Part shown: positions 1 through 8,615 of the stretch, piece by piece
Numbering within the stretch: position 1 is the stretch's first letter
Layout of the letters: every line of letters begins with the position of its first letter
From: CAZDHT01 sp964505325
Lineage (GTDB): Bacteria > Planctomycetota > PUPC01
Direction of reading: 5' to 3'
Assembly: GCA_964505325.1 (NCBI GenBank)
Contig: CAZDHT010000088.1
Coordinates: 1-17,370 of the forward strand
Length of the DNA: 17,370 nt
Program-made: the position numbers and the translations under genes
The notes under the pieces: model-generated
Told to the model about the DNA's origin: nothing
Database searches by the model: none
What the model saw: only the letters and a program-made list of their open reading frames with translations

Positions 1-2555
1 ATGACAAGGACGCGTTGACCGTCCGCGTCTCGCTCGGCCTCAAGCCGCAGTTCGAGCGCACGCTCTATTGGTCGCCGAAGAAGCGGCCGGCCCAGACCCT
101 GAGCAAGGGGGTGGCGATCCAGGCGGCCCCGGAGGGGGTGTATGTCTATGACGGTGGTCAGGCGGCCGACCACGTTCGCCTGTTCAGCCACACGGGCGAG
201 TACGTGCGGACCATCTACCCGTTCCCGGCCGGGAAGATCAAAGACGTGCGGGGGCTGATCTGGCACGTCTTTCCGCAGGACGGCAAGCGGCTGCCGATCA
301 AGCCGAGCTACCAGATGTGCACCTTGCTGACCTCCGGGGACAACGCCCTCCACATTATCTTCAAGGACGGCCGCTACTTTTACGGGCCGATGGACCCGGC
401 GCACAAGGGGGAGTATGGACGGGCGACGACCGACATTGCGGTGATGGGGAATCGCATTGCGTTGGGGGCGTTCCGCCTGGCCCGCCTGGCCACCGACGGC
501 ACGAGCGGCGGCCTGCCGGTGAACGGCCCGCACATCGACATCCGCGACCCGCGGGGTCTGTACAAAGCGACGGAATCGGCACTGGCCGTGAAGCTGGGCG
601 GGTACGGCCTGTTGACCAACCTTCGTCCGCACCGGTTTGCCTTCAGTCCCGATGGCAAGACGCTGTACCTCACGTGTTACATCGAGAACTACGCGCTCGA
701 CATGTACATGCACAACTATTGGCGGCACGTCGTCCGGCGAATGGACTTCGAGAGCGACAAAGAACCGGAGCTGTTCCTGGGCGCATCGCGGCCCGGCAAG
801 GAGCCCGGCAAGTTCAACAAGCCGTCGGACGTGGCTTGCGACGCCAAGGGGCGCGTTTACGTCGCGGACTGCGGCAACCACCGCGTCCAGGTGTTCACGC
901 CGGACGGCAAGCTCACGGCGACCATCCCTGTCCAAGCGCCGGCTCAGTTGGCCGTCTCGCCGAAGACGGGCGAACTCTACGTCTTCTCGTGGGAGATGTT
1001 CGGCGCGGGCAGCACCCATCGAACGCCGGTCACGCGGCCCTTCGTCCTGCGGAAGTTCAAGTCCGCCGACGACCCGAAGCTGCTCGCCGCGTGGGATCTG
1101 CCGATGGTCGAGACACGCGGCAAGTATGGCAAGTGCGCCGACGTCGACTTCTGGACCGACCCGCCGACCATCTGGGTGAGCCCCGGGCGCGTCCGCTTCT
1201 CGATCCGGCCCGGCTACGTCCGGACAAGACCTACGGGCATTCTGCTGCTGGCTGAAAAGGGAACGAAGCTGGAGCCGATCCGCGATTTTCAGCGCGAGGC
1301 GCGGCGTGCCGTCGTGCGGACCCTAGCGCCCGAGAACAACCGGCAGCGGCTGTACTGGAACCCCGGGCAAGAGCTTCTGTACGTCGGCGAGGGCGGCTTT
1401 CATTTCCAAGACGCGATCACCCTCGATCCCGCGAGCGGGAAGGTCCGCCTTGTGAAGCTGCCGTTTGACGCAGAGGACATGTGCTTCGACTCCAAAGGCC
1501 TCGCTCATCTCCGCACCGCGACCATCGTCGCCCGCTATGACTCGCGGACCTGGCGGGAGGTCCCGTGGGATTACGGCGAGGAGCGCCAGAAAGTCACCTA
1601 CAACAGCCACTCGGGCCGGCGCGAGGCGAGCGTCACGTCCGCGCTGGCGCTGCCGACCAACTCAGGCTGGCACCACGGCGGCCTGCACGTGTCGCCGAAG
1701 GGCAACCTTGCCGTCGGCTGCCTGTACTGGTTCCGGCCCACGCAACTCCCGCGCTATTCGCGCGCGGTGGCACCGAAGGACGAAGGCAAAGCTTATTCGC
1801 CGCAGATCTACCCCGGCCGGACGACCAACGCCTGCTATGGGGCCGAGTATGTCCACGTCTGGGACAAGCACGGCAAGCTGGTCCACGAGGACGCGATCCG
1901 GGGCCTGGGGACATTGAACGGTGTGGCCATCGACAACGAGGACAACCTGTACGTCCTTTCCGCTGCGCCGCGGATGTACGACGGCAAGCCACATTTCAAC
2001 TTCCTCGCGGGCACGTTGATGAAATTCCCGCCGGGCAAGGCGAAGATCGTCACCGATGCCAAAGGCACCCCCGTCGGCCTGTCGCCGGCGAACAGGCCAC
2101 AACGCCCGCCGGACCTCTCGAATCTGCCGGGCAACGCGTGGGTAGACGGCGCGGAGTGGTTCTACGGCGGCGTCGGCTGGCACGGCAAGAACCACGGCCT
2201 GGGTTGCGGGTGCCGGAACACGCGCTTCGCGCTCGACTATTTCGGCCGTTCCTTCGCGCCCGAGATCGACCGCTACAGCGTCGCCGTGTTGGACACGAAC
2301 GGCAGCGTCATCCTGCGCGTCGGCCAGTACGGCAACGTGGATGACGGGAAGCCGCTCACCGCCAAGGGCGGCCCGCCGGGTCCGCGTTCCATCGGCGGAG
2401 ACGAGACCGCTCTGATGCATGGAGCGTACGTGGCCACGCAGACAGACCGGCGGCTCTTTGTCGCCGACATCGGGAACTATCGCGTCGTCAGCGTGAAGTT
2501 GGGTTACCACGCGACGGAGAAAGTCGCGTTGAAGAATGTGGCGGAGGACAAGTGA
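1..2555 (+). CDS. Secreted FlgD-like/NHL propeller protein, paralogue A (5' partial)
   Basis: The reading frame is open from the window edge; the first codons read DKDALTVRVSLGLKPQF, which matches an internal stretch of B, C and D. The TTG at 15 is therefore internal, and the signal peptide and most of the FlgD-like domain lie upstream of the window. About 850 residues are visible. A clear NHL repeat (VACDAKGRVYVADCGNHRVQ) lies near residues 275-300 of the visible part. The family segment WREVPWDYGEE is near 1550-1585. The cysteine motif CGCRN is near 2200-2220. The C terminus has an NHL-like blade (RRLFVADIGNYRVVSVKLGY). NHL repeats form beta-propellers that bind proteins, glycans or RNA, or carry enzyme activity; which applies here cannot be read. 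Its TGA overlaps the GTG of B by 4 bp (GTGA), so A and B are very likely cotranscribed and translationally coupled. The product is probably extracytoplasmic, by analogy with the signal peptides of B and D. Confidence 0.88.
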   Translation, partial: DKDALTVRVSLGLKPQFERTLYWSPKKRPAQTLSKGVAIQAAPEGVYVYDGGQAADHVRLFSHTGEYVRTIYPFPAGKIKDVRGLIWHVFPQDGKRLPIKPSYQMCTLLTSGDNALHIIFKDGRYFYGPMDPAHKGEYGRATTDIAVMGNRIALGAFRLARLATDGTSGGLPVNGPHIDIRDPRGLYKATESALAVKLGGYGLLTNLRPHRFAFSPDGKTLYLTCYIENYALDMYMHNYWRHVVRRMDFESDKEPELFLGASRPGKEPGKFNKPSDVACDAKGRVYVADCGNHRVQVFTPDGKLTATIPVQAPAQLAVSPKTGELYVFSWEMFGAGSTHRTPVTRPFVLRKFKSADDPKLLAAWDLPMVETRGKYGKCADVDFWTDPPTIWVSPGRVRFSIRPGYVRTRPTGILLLAEKGTKLEPIRDFQREARRAVVRTLAPENNRQRLYWNPGQELLYVGEGGFHFQDAITLDPASGKVRLVKLPFDAEDMCFDSKGLAHLRTATIVARYDSRTWREVPWDYGEERQKVTYNSHSGRREASVTSALALPTNSGWHHGGLHVSPKGNLAVGCLYWFRPTQLPRYSRAVAPKDEGKAYSPQIYPGRTTNACYGAEYVHVWDKHGKLVHEDAIRGLGTLNGVAIDNEDNLYVLSAAPRMYDGKPHFNFLAGTLMKFPPGKAKIVTDAKGTPVGLSPANRPQRPPDLSNLPGNAWVDGAEWFYGGVGWHGKNHGLGCGCRNTRFALDYFGRSFAPEIDRYSVAVLDTNGSVILRVGQYGNVDDGKPLTAKGGPPGPRSIGGDETALMHGAYVATQTDRRLFVADIGNYRVVSVKLGYHATEKVALKNVAEDK

Positions 2556-5500
2556 TCAGTCATCAGTTATCAGTAATCAGTGTTCTGTTTGCGGCGCTGG
2601 CTGTGAGCGCGTCGGCGTCCGACCTGGACGAGTTCAAGGTTAAGCGGGAGCCGGTCTTCGAGTTCACCGAGAAGCCGAAGGTTACGCGTGACGGCGACAA
2701 GGTGACCATCTCGTTCGCGTCGAAGGGCTACTGCGACGCAACCGTGGCCATCGAGAACGCCGACAGCAGGATCGTCCGTCACCTCGCGAGTGGGGTGCTC
2801 GGGGTGAACGCGCCATCGCCGTTCCAGAAGAACGCGCTCGAGCAGACCATCGTCTGGGACGGCAAAGACGACCAAGGAAAGTACGTTGACGACAAAGACG
2901 CGCTGACCGTCCGCGTCTCACTGGGTCTCAAGCCACAGTTTGAGAGGAGCCTGTTCTGGAGCCCGCACAAGCGTATGTCGAACGCGTGCCCATTGCTGGC
3001 GGCCACGGAAGAGGGTGTGTTCGTCTGGGAAGGACGCGGGGTGGACCATGTCCGGCTGTTCGACCACAACGGCGACTACGTGCGAACCGTGTATCCCTTT
3101 CCGGCAGACAAGCTGGGCAAGGTACTTGGACTGGAGAAGCGGGTGTTCCCGCAGGATGGGCGCGAGCTGCCGCTCAAACGCGGGTTCGTGCAGGCGTCGC
3201 TGCTTACGAGCGGGACCAGTTGTCTGTTAGGCCTCAAGTACAAGTTCGGCGACGGGTATGCGGCGACGGCGATGGCGGCGGCGAAGGGCCGAATCGCGCT
3301 GGCCTATGACTTCATCAACCGGCTCGCCACGGACGGATCGACGGGTGGTCTGAAGCTGACCGGCCCCAAGGTAGGCCGGCGTGCACGCTGGCGAGGGTAC
3401 GGCGGCCACGGCGGCGGAGAGGAGATCATCGGACCGTCGAGCATGGCCTTCAGCCCCGACGGCAAGTGGCTCTACCTGACGGGGTACATGTGGCGCGAAA
3501 TGTACATGGGAGGTGCGAACTGCCTGCACGGGGTGCTGCGAGTGGCCTACGAGAAGGACGCCGAGCCGCAGGTGTTCGCGGGAGTGATGAAGGGGGACGC
3601 GGGACCAAGGGGCCCGTCGCAGTTTGCCGGGGGCAAACTGCCACGCCGTTCGCTGCCGAACGGCGACGGATGCGGAACGGACGAGCGGCACTTCAAGGTC
3701 CCGAGCTCGGTCGCCTGCGACGCCCGGGGGCGGGTCTATGTGGCGGACCACATGAATGACCGGGTACAGGTCTTCAACTCCGACGGGAAGTTATTGAAGA
3801 GCATCGCTTCGAAGAAGCCCGCGAAGGTGATGGTGAGTCCGAAGACGGGCGAGATATGGGTTCTCTCGTGGCCGGTGATCGGGATCTCGAACCACATCCT
3901 GCGCACGACCGGATTCCAGTGGAACAAGATTCCAACGATCCTGAGACAGTACCGTTCGTTCGAGAATCCGAAGGAGGTATCGCGGGAACCGATGCCCATC
4001 GGGATCGGCCTGTGGGGCTTCTTCCTGACCGGGCCGATGGTGAACGTGGCGGTGGACTGGTGGGCGGAGCGCCCCACACTATGGGTGGTGGCGCGGAAGC
4101 ACAACATCTCGCGGATCGACGTCGCCTGGGGCGGCGTGGGCGCCTATGCACGCCGCACCGCAGACCCCTGGGTCAACGACGGGATCCGCCTGTTCCAGCA
4201 GCGGAAGGACGGGCGGTGGGTCGTGAAGCGCGCGTTCGGCCGGGACGCGCAGCGGGCGGTTGTCCGAGTCAAGCCGCCGGACTTCGGCCGGCAGCGGCTG
4301 TACGTGAACCCGAAGAACGAGAAGCTGTACGTGATGGAGGACGCGGGGTTCAGCAAGTCGTCCTACGAGATGGTGGAGATCGACCCCGAGACCGGCAAGA
4401 TCCGCTTGGTCCAGATCCCGTTCGATGCGGAGGACATCTGCTTCGACCTGGACGGGCGCGCCTATCTGCGGACGGACACGCTGGTCGTGCGGTACGACGC
4501 CGAGACGTGGCGCGAGGTGCCGTGGGATTATGGCGAGGAGCATCGGGGCGTCGGGTTCACCTCGCTGGGCGGGAGCAAGCGCACGAATGTGATCTCGGCG
4601 CTGCCGACGCCCGGTGTCCGGCCTGTCTGCTGGAACCAGGGCGGGATGAACGTGTCGCCAAAGGGGTATCTGGTCGTCTCGTGCTGCAGCCGCGCGGCGG
4701 CAAGGCGGCGCGCGAAGGGGTCGTCGGTGTGGGACAGGTCCCGCGCCGCGATCGTCGCGAAGCCGTACACCCCTGAGATCTTCCCGGGACGCGTGCGCTG
4801 GCAGGAGATCCACGTCTGGGACACGCATGGGAAGGTTGTCTGTGAAGACGCCGTCCCCGGACTGATGGCCATGAACGGGATCGGGATGGACCGGGAGGGC
4901 GACATCTATGTGATGGCCTCGCCGGGGCGGGTGCTGGACAAGAAGCGGTACTGGAACGAGATGGCCGGAACGATGATCAAGCTCACGCCGACGAAGGCGC
5001 GGGTGACAAGTTCGAGCGGCCGTGCCGTGGTACCGCTGGCGAAGGAGTCGTGGCCGACGCGGCCGTTCGACATTGTCAACTCGATGCTGGGCGCGGCGTG
5101 GGTGAAAGGGGCAAAGTGGTTCTATGGCGGGGTCGGGTTCGACGGGTTCAATCCGTCGCACTCCGGCGGCGGGTGTGACTGCTGGAACTCGAGATTCACG
5201 CTGGACTACTTCGCCCGGTCATTCGCACCGGAGATCGGCCACTTCAGCGTCGCCGTGCTGGACACGAAGGGAAACCTGATTCTGCGCGTGGGGACGTACG
5301 GCAACGTGGACGATGGCCTTCCCTTCGGGAAGGCTTCGAAGAACGCTGGGAAGCGTTCTTCAGGCTTCATGCCCGGCGAACCGCCGCATCAGCGCTCCAT
5401 CGGCGGGGATGAGGTCGGCCTTTTCCACGCCGCCTACGTTGGGACGCACACCGACCGCCGCCTGTTTATCGCTGACGCCGGTAACGGCCGAATTGTGAGT

Positions 5501-5566
5501 GTGAAGTTGGGCTACCATGCAACGGAGAAGGTAGCCCTGAAAGACGTTCCCGCGGCCCCGCGGTAA
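2552..5566 (+). CDS. Secreted FlgD-like/NHL propeller protein, paralogue B
   Basis: A complete 1004-residue protein. The start chosen is GTG at 2552, preceded by GGAGG at 2543-2547 (spacing only 4 nt) and overlapping the stop of A. There is no ATG before the conserved domain. Residues 1-22 look like a signal peptide with a hydrophobic core (VISVLFAALAVSA) and a likely cut before SDLDEF. Residues about 45-128 form a FlgD-like Ig domain with a conserved cysteine (GYCDATVAIENA) and VWDGKDDQGKYVDDKD. An NHL repeat is at about 383-415 (VACDARGRVYVADHMNDRVQ). The family segment WREVPWDYGEE lies in the second half, CDCWN near residue 875, and a C-terminal blade (RRLFIADAGNGRIVSVKLGY) near 970-990. 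Two oddities: the first residues are encoded by a 7-bp tandem array, and residues about 922-939 come from a palindromic insertion absent from the paralogues. Probably exported; function not known. Confidence 0.9.
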   Translation: MISHQLSVISVLFAALAVSASASDLDEFKVKREPVFEFTEKPKVTRDGDKVTISFASKGYCDATVAIENADSRIVRHLASGVLGVNAPSPFQKNALEQTIVWDGKDDQGKYVDDKDALTVRVSLGLKPQFERSLFWSPHKRMSNACPLLAATEEGVFVWEGRGVDHVRLFDHNGDYVRTVYPFPADKLGKVLGLEKRVFPQDGRELPLKRGFVQASLLTSGTSCLLGLKYKFGDGYAATAMAAAKGRIALAYDFINRLATDGSTGGLKLTGPKVGRRARWRGYGGHGGGEEIIGPSSMAFSPDGKWLYLTGYMWREMYMGGANCLHGVLRVAYEKDAEPQVFAGVMKGDAGPRGPSQFAGGKLPRRSLPNGDGCGTDERHFKVPSSVACDARGRVYVADHMNDRVQVFNSDGKLLKSIASKKPAKVMVSPKTGEIWVLSWPVIGISNHILRTTGFQWNKIPTILRQYRSFENPKEVSREPMPIGIGLWGFFLTGPMVNVAVDWWAERPTLWVVARKHNISRIDVAWGGVGAYARRTADPWVNDGIRLFQQRKDGRWVVKRAFGRDAQRAVVRVKPPDFGRQRLYVNPKNEKLYVMEDAGFSKSSYEMVEIDPETGKIRLVQIPFDAEDICFDLDGRAYLRTDTLVVRYDAETWREVPWDYGEEHRGVGFTSLGGSKRTNVISALPTPGVRPVCWNQGGMNVSPKGYLVVSCCSRAAARRRAKGSSVWDRSRAAIVAKPYTPEIFPGRVRWQEIHVWDTHGKVVCEDAVPGLMAMNGIGMDREGDIYVMASPGRVLDKKRYWNEMAGTMIKLTPTKARVTSSSGRAVVPLAKESWPTRPFDIVNSMLGAAWVKGAKWFYGGVGFDGFNPSHSGGGCDCWNSRFTLDYFARSFAPEIGHFSVAVLDTKGNLILRVGTYGNVDDGLPFGKASKNAGKRSSGFMPGEPPHQRSIGGDEVGLFHAAYVGTHTDRRLFIADAGNGRIVSVKLGYHATEKVALKDVPAAPR
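2555..2582 (+). repeat. Four-unit 7-bp tandem repeat (ATCAGTN) inside the start of B
   Basis: Four consecutive heptamers share ATCAGT and differ only at the last base (C, T, A, G). The first base of the array is the last base of the stop codon of A. In the frame of B the array encodes roughly ISHQLSVIS, the start of the signal peptide. Because 7 is not a multiple of 3, gain or loss of one unit would shift the frame of B. Confidence 0.9.
5316..5368. repeat. Double palindromic element inserted in frame in paralogue B
   Basis: Two perfect hairpins lie almost side by side. The first is GCCTTCCC (5316-5323), a TTC loop, then GGGAAGGC (5327-5334). The second is GAAGAACGCT (5338-5347), a GGGA loop, then AGCGTTCTTC (5352-5361). 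The second hairpin is flanked by direct repeats AGGCTTC at 5331-5337 and 5362-5368. Between the conserved DG and RSIGG, B has 25 residues where A, C and D each have 12, so the net insertion is 39 bp and keeps the frame. It resembles REP-like or protein-coding palindromic elements in form; its identity is inferred. Confidence 0.75.
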
Positions 5567-5581
5567 GGACTGCGGCTCGCC

Positions 5582-5623
5582 TTCTCAGTTCTGCATTCTG
5601 CATTCTGTATTCTCTATTCTCGG
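5582..5623. repeat. Six-unit 7-bp tandem repeat (TTCTGCA type) between convergent genes
   Basis: Six degenerate heptamers, each beginning TTCT, occupy the gap between the stops of B and C; two units are exact TTCTGCA. The 93-bp gap has no hairpin followed by a T run, so it does not look like a standard bidirectional terminator. Confidence 0.85.
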
Positions 5624-5626
5624 CTG

Positions 5627-5663
5627 CCGGCGCGCTCATCGCCCCGAACTCAGCGCTCATCAC
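5627..5663 (-). repeat. 37-bp direct repeat, copy 1, at the 3' end of paralogue C
   Basis: This 37-bp stretch is identical to 8579-8615. On the minus strand it starts one base before the TGA of C and runs into the downstream gap. Within it a GATGAGCGC-type unit occurs twice. Identity outside coding sequence points to recent duplication or gene conversion of the 3' ends of C and D. Confidence 0.9.
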
Positions 5664-8554
5664 TTCTCTCCCGGGGCCGGCAGGTCCTTCAGCGCCACTT
5701 TCTCTTCGACGTGGTAGCCGAGCTTCACGCTGACGATCCGCGCGTTGCCGGCGTCGGCGATGAACAGGCGGCGATCGGTGTGCGCGGCGACGTAGCAGGC
5801 ATAGAAAAGAGACACTTCATCGCCGCCGATGCTTCGCGCGCTCGGCGGGCCGCCCGTCTTTGCCAACGGCCTCCCGTCATCGACATTGCCATAGCGGCCG
5901 ACGCGGAGGATAAGGTTGCCGTTCGAATCCAGGACCCCGACGCTGTACGAGTGGGGCTCGGGAAGGAACGAACGGTCGAAGTAGTCCAGATCGAAGCGGC
6001 AGTTCCAGCACACGCACCCACCGGGGGTGGAGAACCCGACGCCGCCATAGAGCCACTCGGCGCCCATTGCCCAGCCGGTCGTGTAGCCGACGAGGTCCAT
6101 CGGGCGCTTCGGCCGGTTGTCCGGGGTCAGCGGGACGGGGATTTTGCCCGCCGAACTGAGGAACCTGGCCTTGCCCGCGGCGACCTTGACCAGGGTGCCG
6201 GATACGTCGCGGCCCATGCCGGGATCCATCGGCTTGCCGTCGATCAGCCGGCGCGAGGCGGAGAGCATGTACAGGTTACCGTCGCGGTCGATGCCGATGC
6301 CGTTGAGGTGGCCGATGCCGGGCACCGTGTCGGAGCGAACCAGCTTGCCGTGCTTGTCCCAGATGTGAATCTCGCCCCAGCGCGCCCGGCCGGGGAAAAC
6401 CTGCGGCGTGTAGGCCCTGCCCACGTACTTACCTTTTCGGACGGCGCCGTCGGATCTGCGGCGGGCCTGCGGGCCGATCTGCGGCCTCGCGGAGAGCCCG
6501 GCCCCGTTACAGGTCGTCACCGCGAGGTGCCCCTTGACCGAAATGTCGATCCCGCCCAGGTGCCAGAAGTTGAAGGACCGGTGCCCCGGTGTGGCCAGCG
6601 CGGCGATCAGGTTCGCCGCCCGCGCACCCATGCCATAGCTGTGCCCCGCCCGTTCCTCGCCGTAGTCCCACGGGACCTCCCGCCAGGTTTCGGTGTCATA
6701 CCGGGCCACGACGGTATCGGTCCGAAGGTAGAGCAGGCCGTTCACGTCGAAGCAGAGGTCCTCGGCGCCGAGCGGCAGGTTAACCAGCCGGATTTTTCCC
6801 GTCTTCGGATCGATTTCCACGAGCTGGTTGACGGACTTCATCACGCCGGAGTCGCCCTCGGCGACATAGAGCTTTCCGCTGGCCGGATTCACGTACAGGC
6901 GCTGGCGCGAGAGAATGGGCGGGGTCGCGCGCACGACGGACTTGACCGTCTCTCTGCCGAAGTCGTACTTGAGGACCAGCTTGTCGTCCTGCGGGACGAA
7001 CCCCTTCAGGCCGGACCGCCCCCAAGGGCCGTAGTTCCCAAAGCCGTCCCCGCCGTGGCCCCAGCCGCGCTCCTGCCCGGCGCCATGCACCGAGCTGATC
7101 CAGATCGTCACCGGCTCGGTCCAACTGTCGATCTCGCCCCAGTACAGCGGCCCAAGCGGGTGCTTCGCCCACCAGTTCCCGAGCACCCGCAGCGGGAGCG
7201 GCCAGCCGGCGATCCTGCGCGGGTTCTCGATCGGGCCCAGGCGGGTCAGCGTCGGACTCACTTTCTGCCAGGCGTTCGCCTTCGTCAGCGCCACGTTGTG
7301 GACCGGCCACGAGAAAACGAACATCTCGCCGGTCTTCTGGTGGACCCGGACGACGGCCGGCTTGGCCACGTTCACGGACTGGAGGAACTTGCCGCCGGGG
7401 CTGAAGACCTGGATTCGGTCGTTCATGTAGTCGGAGACATAGACCCGGCCCTTCGCGTCGCAGGCGACCGACGTGGCGCAGTGGAGCTGACCCGGCCCGG
7501 CCCCGGTCTCGCCTTCCTTGAGCGTGCCGGCGAAGAGCGTCGGCTTGTCGTCCTTCTCGTAGTCCATCGACATAACCGCCGAGTGGCAATCCCACCTTGA
7601 CGTATCCCAGTACGTCCACGCATATCCGGCGAGGTACAGCCGGCGGCCGTCCGGGCTGAACTCGGCGCTCCAGGGGCTGACCGGGCGCGCAGGCCCTCGT
7701 CCGCCCCACTTGCCGGGGGTCATCGGGAGACTGGTTTCCGGCCCCTCGAGCGGCAGCCCGCCGGTCGAGCCGTCCGCCGCCAGACGGTTCAGCTTCAGAT
7801 GCGCCAGGGCGACCCGCCGGCCGCGGACCGCCATCGTGAAAGCTGCCTGCCCCTCGGCATGGCTCCGGGGGTTGTTGTTCGTGCCCGAGGTCAGCAGCCC
7901 CGCCTGGTGATAGCCCCCTTTGACCGGAGCCCTCTGCCCCGTCTGCGCAAACGTGTGCCACTTCAGGCCGCGCACTTGGTCCAGCTTGTTGCGGGGGAAC
8001 GGGTAGATCGTTCTCAGGTATTTCCCCGCGTGGTCGAACAGAATGACGTGGTCGATGACCTGTCCGTTGTAGACATAGAGGCCCTCGGGCGCGGCGCGAA
8101 TCAGCGGCGTGCATTCCGAAATCCGCTTGTGCGGCGACCAGAACAGGGTCCGCTCGAGAACGGGCTTCAGGCCGAGCGAGACGCGGATCGTGGTCGCGTC
8201 CTTGTCATCGATGTAGACGCCCCGGTCATCCTTGCCATCCCACACGAGCGTTTGCCTCAGAGAGTTTTTCCGGAACGGCGGCGGCGCGTTCACCCCGAGC
8301 ACCCCCGAGGCGAGGTGTCGGAGGATCTTGCCCTCCGCGTTCTCGATGGCGACTGTTGCGTCGCAGTACGCCTTGGACGCGAAGGCGATGGTGATCTTGT
8401 CGCCCTCGCGGGTGATCTTCGGCTTTTCGGTGAACTCGAAGACCTCCTTGCGCCGGATCGTGAGCTTCTCCATCTCCAGCGCCGCGGCGCCAGCCGGGAG
8501 GAAGAGGGTCAAGAGGACAAAGAGGACGGAAAGGACGGCGGTTCGCTTGCTCAG
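5660..8554 (-). CDS. Secreted FlgD-like/NHL propeller protein, paralogue C
   Basis: The frame is open above the TTG at 8512 to a TGA near 8586 with no ATG, GTG or TTG that gives a full signal peptide. CTG at 8554 is the best start: an AGGAG at 8564-8568 sits 9 nt upstream, and the product then begins MSKRTAVLSVLFVLLTLFL, a typical signal peptide ending near PAGAAA. That gives 964 residues. The FlgD-like domain is at about 47-132 (AYCDATVAIENA, VWDGKDDRGVYIDDKD). The NHL repeat is at about 362-395 (VACDAKGRVYVSDYMNDRIQ). WREVPWDYGEE follows in the second half. The cysteine motif is CVCWNC near 845, and the C-terminal blade is RRLFIADAGNARIVSVKLGY. It lies 57 bp downstream of D on the same strand, so the two are probably one transcript. 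If CTG is not used, TTG at 8512 would leave a shortened signal peptide. Function not known. Confidence 0.88.
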   Translation of the reverse strand: MSKRTAVLSVLFVLLTLFLPAGAAALEMEKLTIRRKEVFEFTEKPKITREGDKITIAFASKAYCDATVAIENAEGKILRHLASGVLGVNAPPPFRKNSLRQTLVWDGKDDRGVYIDDKDATTIRVSLGLKPVLERTLFWSPHKRISECTPLIRAAPEGLYVYNGQVIDHVILFDHAGKYLRTIYPFPRNKLDQVRGLKWHTFAQTGQRAPVKGGYHQAGLLTSGTNNNPRSHAEGQAAFTMAVRGRRVALAHLKLNRLAADGSTGGLPLEGPETSLPMTPGKWGGRGPARPVSPWSAEFSPDGRRLYLAGYAWTYWDTSRWDCHSAVMSMDYEKDDKPTLFAGTLKEGETGAGPGQLHCATSVACDAKGRVYVSDYMNDRIQVFSPGGKFLQSVNVAKPAVVRVHQKTGEMFVFSWPVHNVALTKANAWQKVSPTLTRLGPIENPRRIAGWPLPLRVLGNWWAKHPLGPLYWGEIDSWTEPVTIWISSVHGAGQERGWGHGGDGFGNYGPWGRSGLKGFVPQDDKLVLKYDFGRETVKSVVRATPPILSRQRLYVNPASGKLYVAEGDSGVMKSVNQLVEIDPKTGKIRLVNLPLGAEDLCFDVNGLLYLRTDTVVARYDTETWREVPWDYGEERAGHSYGMGARAANLIAALATPGHRSFNFWHLGGIDISVKGHLAVTTCNGAGLSARPQIGPQARRRSDGAVRKGKYVGRAYTPQVFPGRARWGEIHIWDKHGKLVRSDTVPGIGHLNGIGIDRDGNLYMLSASRRLIDGKPMDPGMGRDVSGTLVKVAAGKARFLSSAGKIPVPLTPDNRPKRPMDLVGYTTGWAMGAEWLYGGVGFSTPGGCVCWNCRFDLDYFDRSFLPEPHSYSVGVLDSNGNLILRVGRYGNVDDGRPLAKTGGPPSARSIGGDEVSLFYACYVAAHTDRRLFIADAGNARIVSVKLGYHVEEKVALKDLPAPGEK
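8510..8536 (-). repeat. Three-unit 9-bp tandem repeat coding the signal-peptide core of C
   Basis: On the minus strand three 9-bp units of the form GTCCTYTNN follow each other and encode VLS, VLF and VLL. They form the hydrophobic core of the predicted signal peptide. Unit length is a multiple of three, so changes in copy number would lengthen or shorten the core without a frameshift. Confidence 0.75.
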
Positions 8555-8563
8555 TTTCTTATT

Positions 8564-8568
8564 CTCCT
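8564..8568 (-). promoter_or_regulatory. Ribosome binding site deciding the CTG start of C
   Basis: AGGAG on the minus strand, 9 nt before CTG at 8554. It supports CTG over the in-frame TTG at 8512, which has no comparable site and would cut into the hydrophobic segment. Confidence 0.55.
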
Positions 8569-8578
8569 TTTTTGGTCC

Positions 8579-8615
8579 CCGGCGCGCTCATCGCCCCGAA
8601 CTCAGCGCTCATCAC
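8579..8615 (-). repeat. 37-bp direct repeat, copy 2, at the 3' end of paralogue D
   Basis: Identical to 5627-5663. It starts one base before the TGA of D and makes up most of the short gap to C, ending about 10 nt before the ribosome binding site of C. Its position relative to the stop codon is the same in both copies. Confidence 0.9.

Noticed and set aside
2660..2940. Flagellar hook role from the FlgD-like domain
   Set aside because: The Ig-like FlgD domain is widespread in secreted proteins; no flagellar neighbour or FlgD N-terminal region is present.
2555..5623. Heptamer arrays as a CRISPR array
   Set aside because: Units are 7 bp with no spacers, and no cas gene is present.
2190..6030. 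Haem-binding sites from the cysteine motifs
   Set aside because: The motif is CxC followed by W/R and N; no CxxCH is found in the segment.
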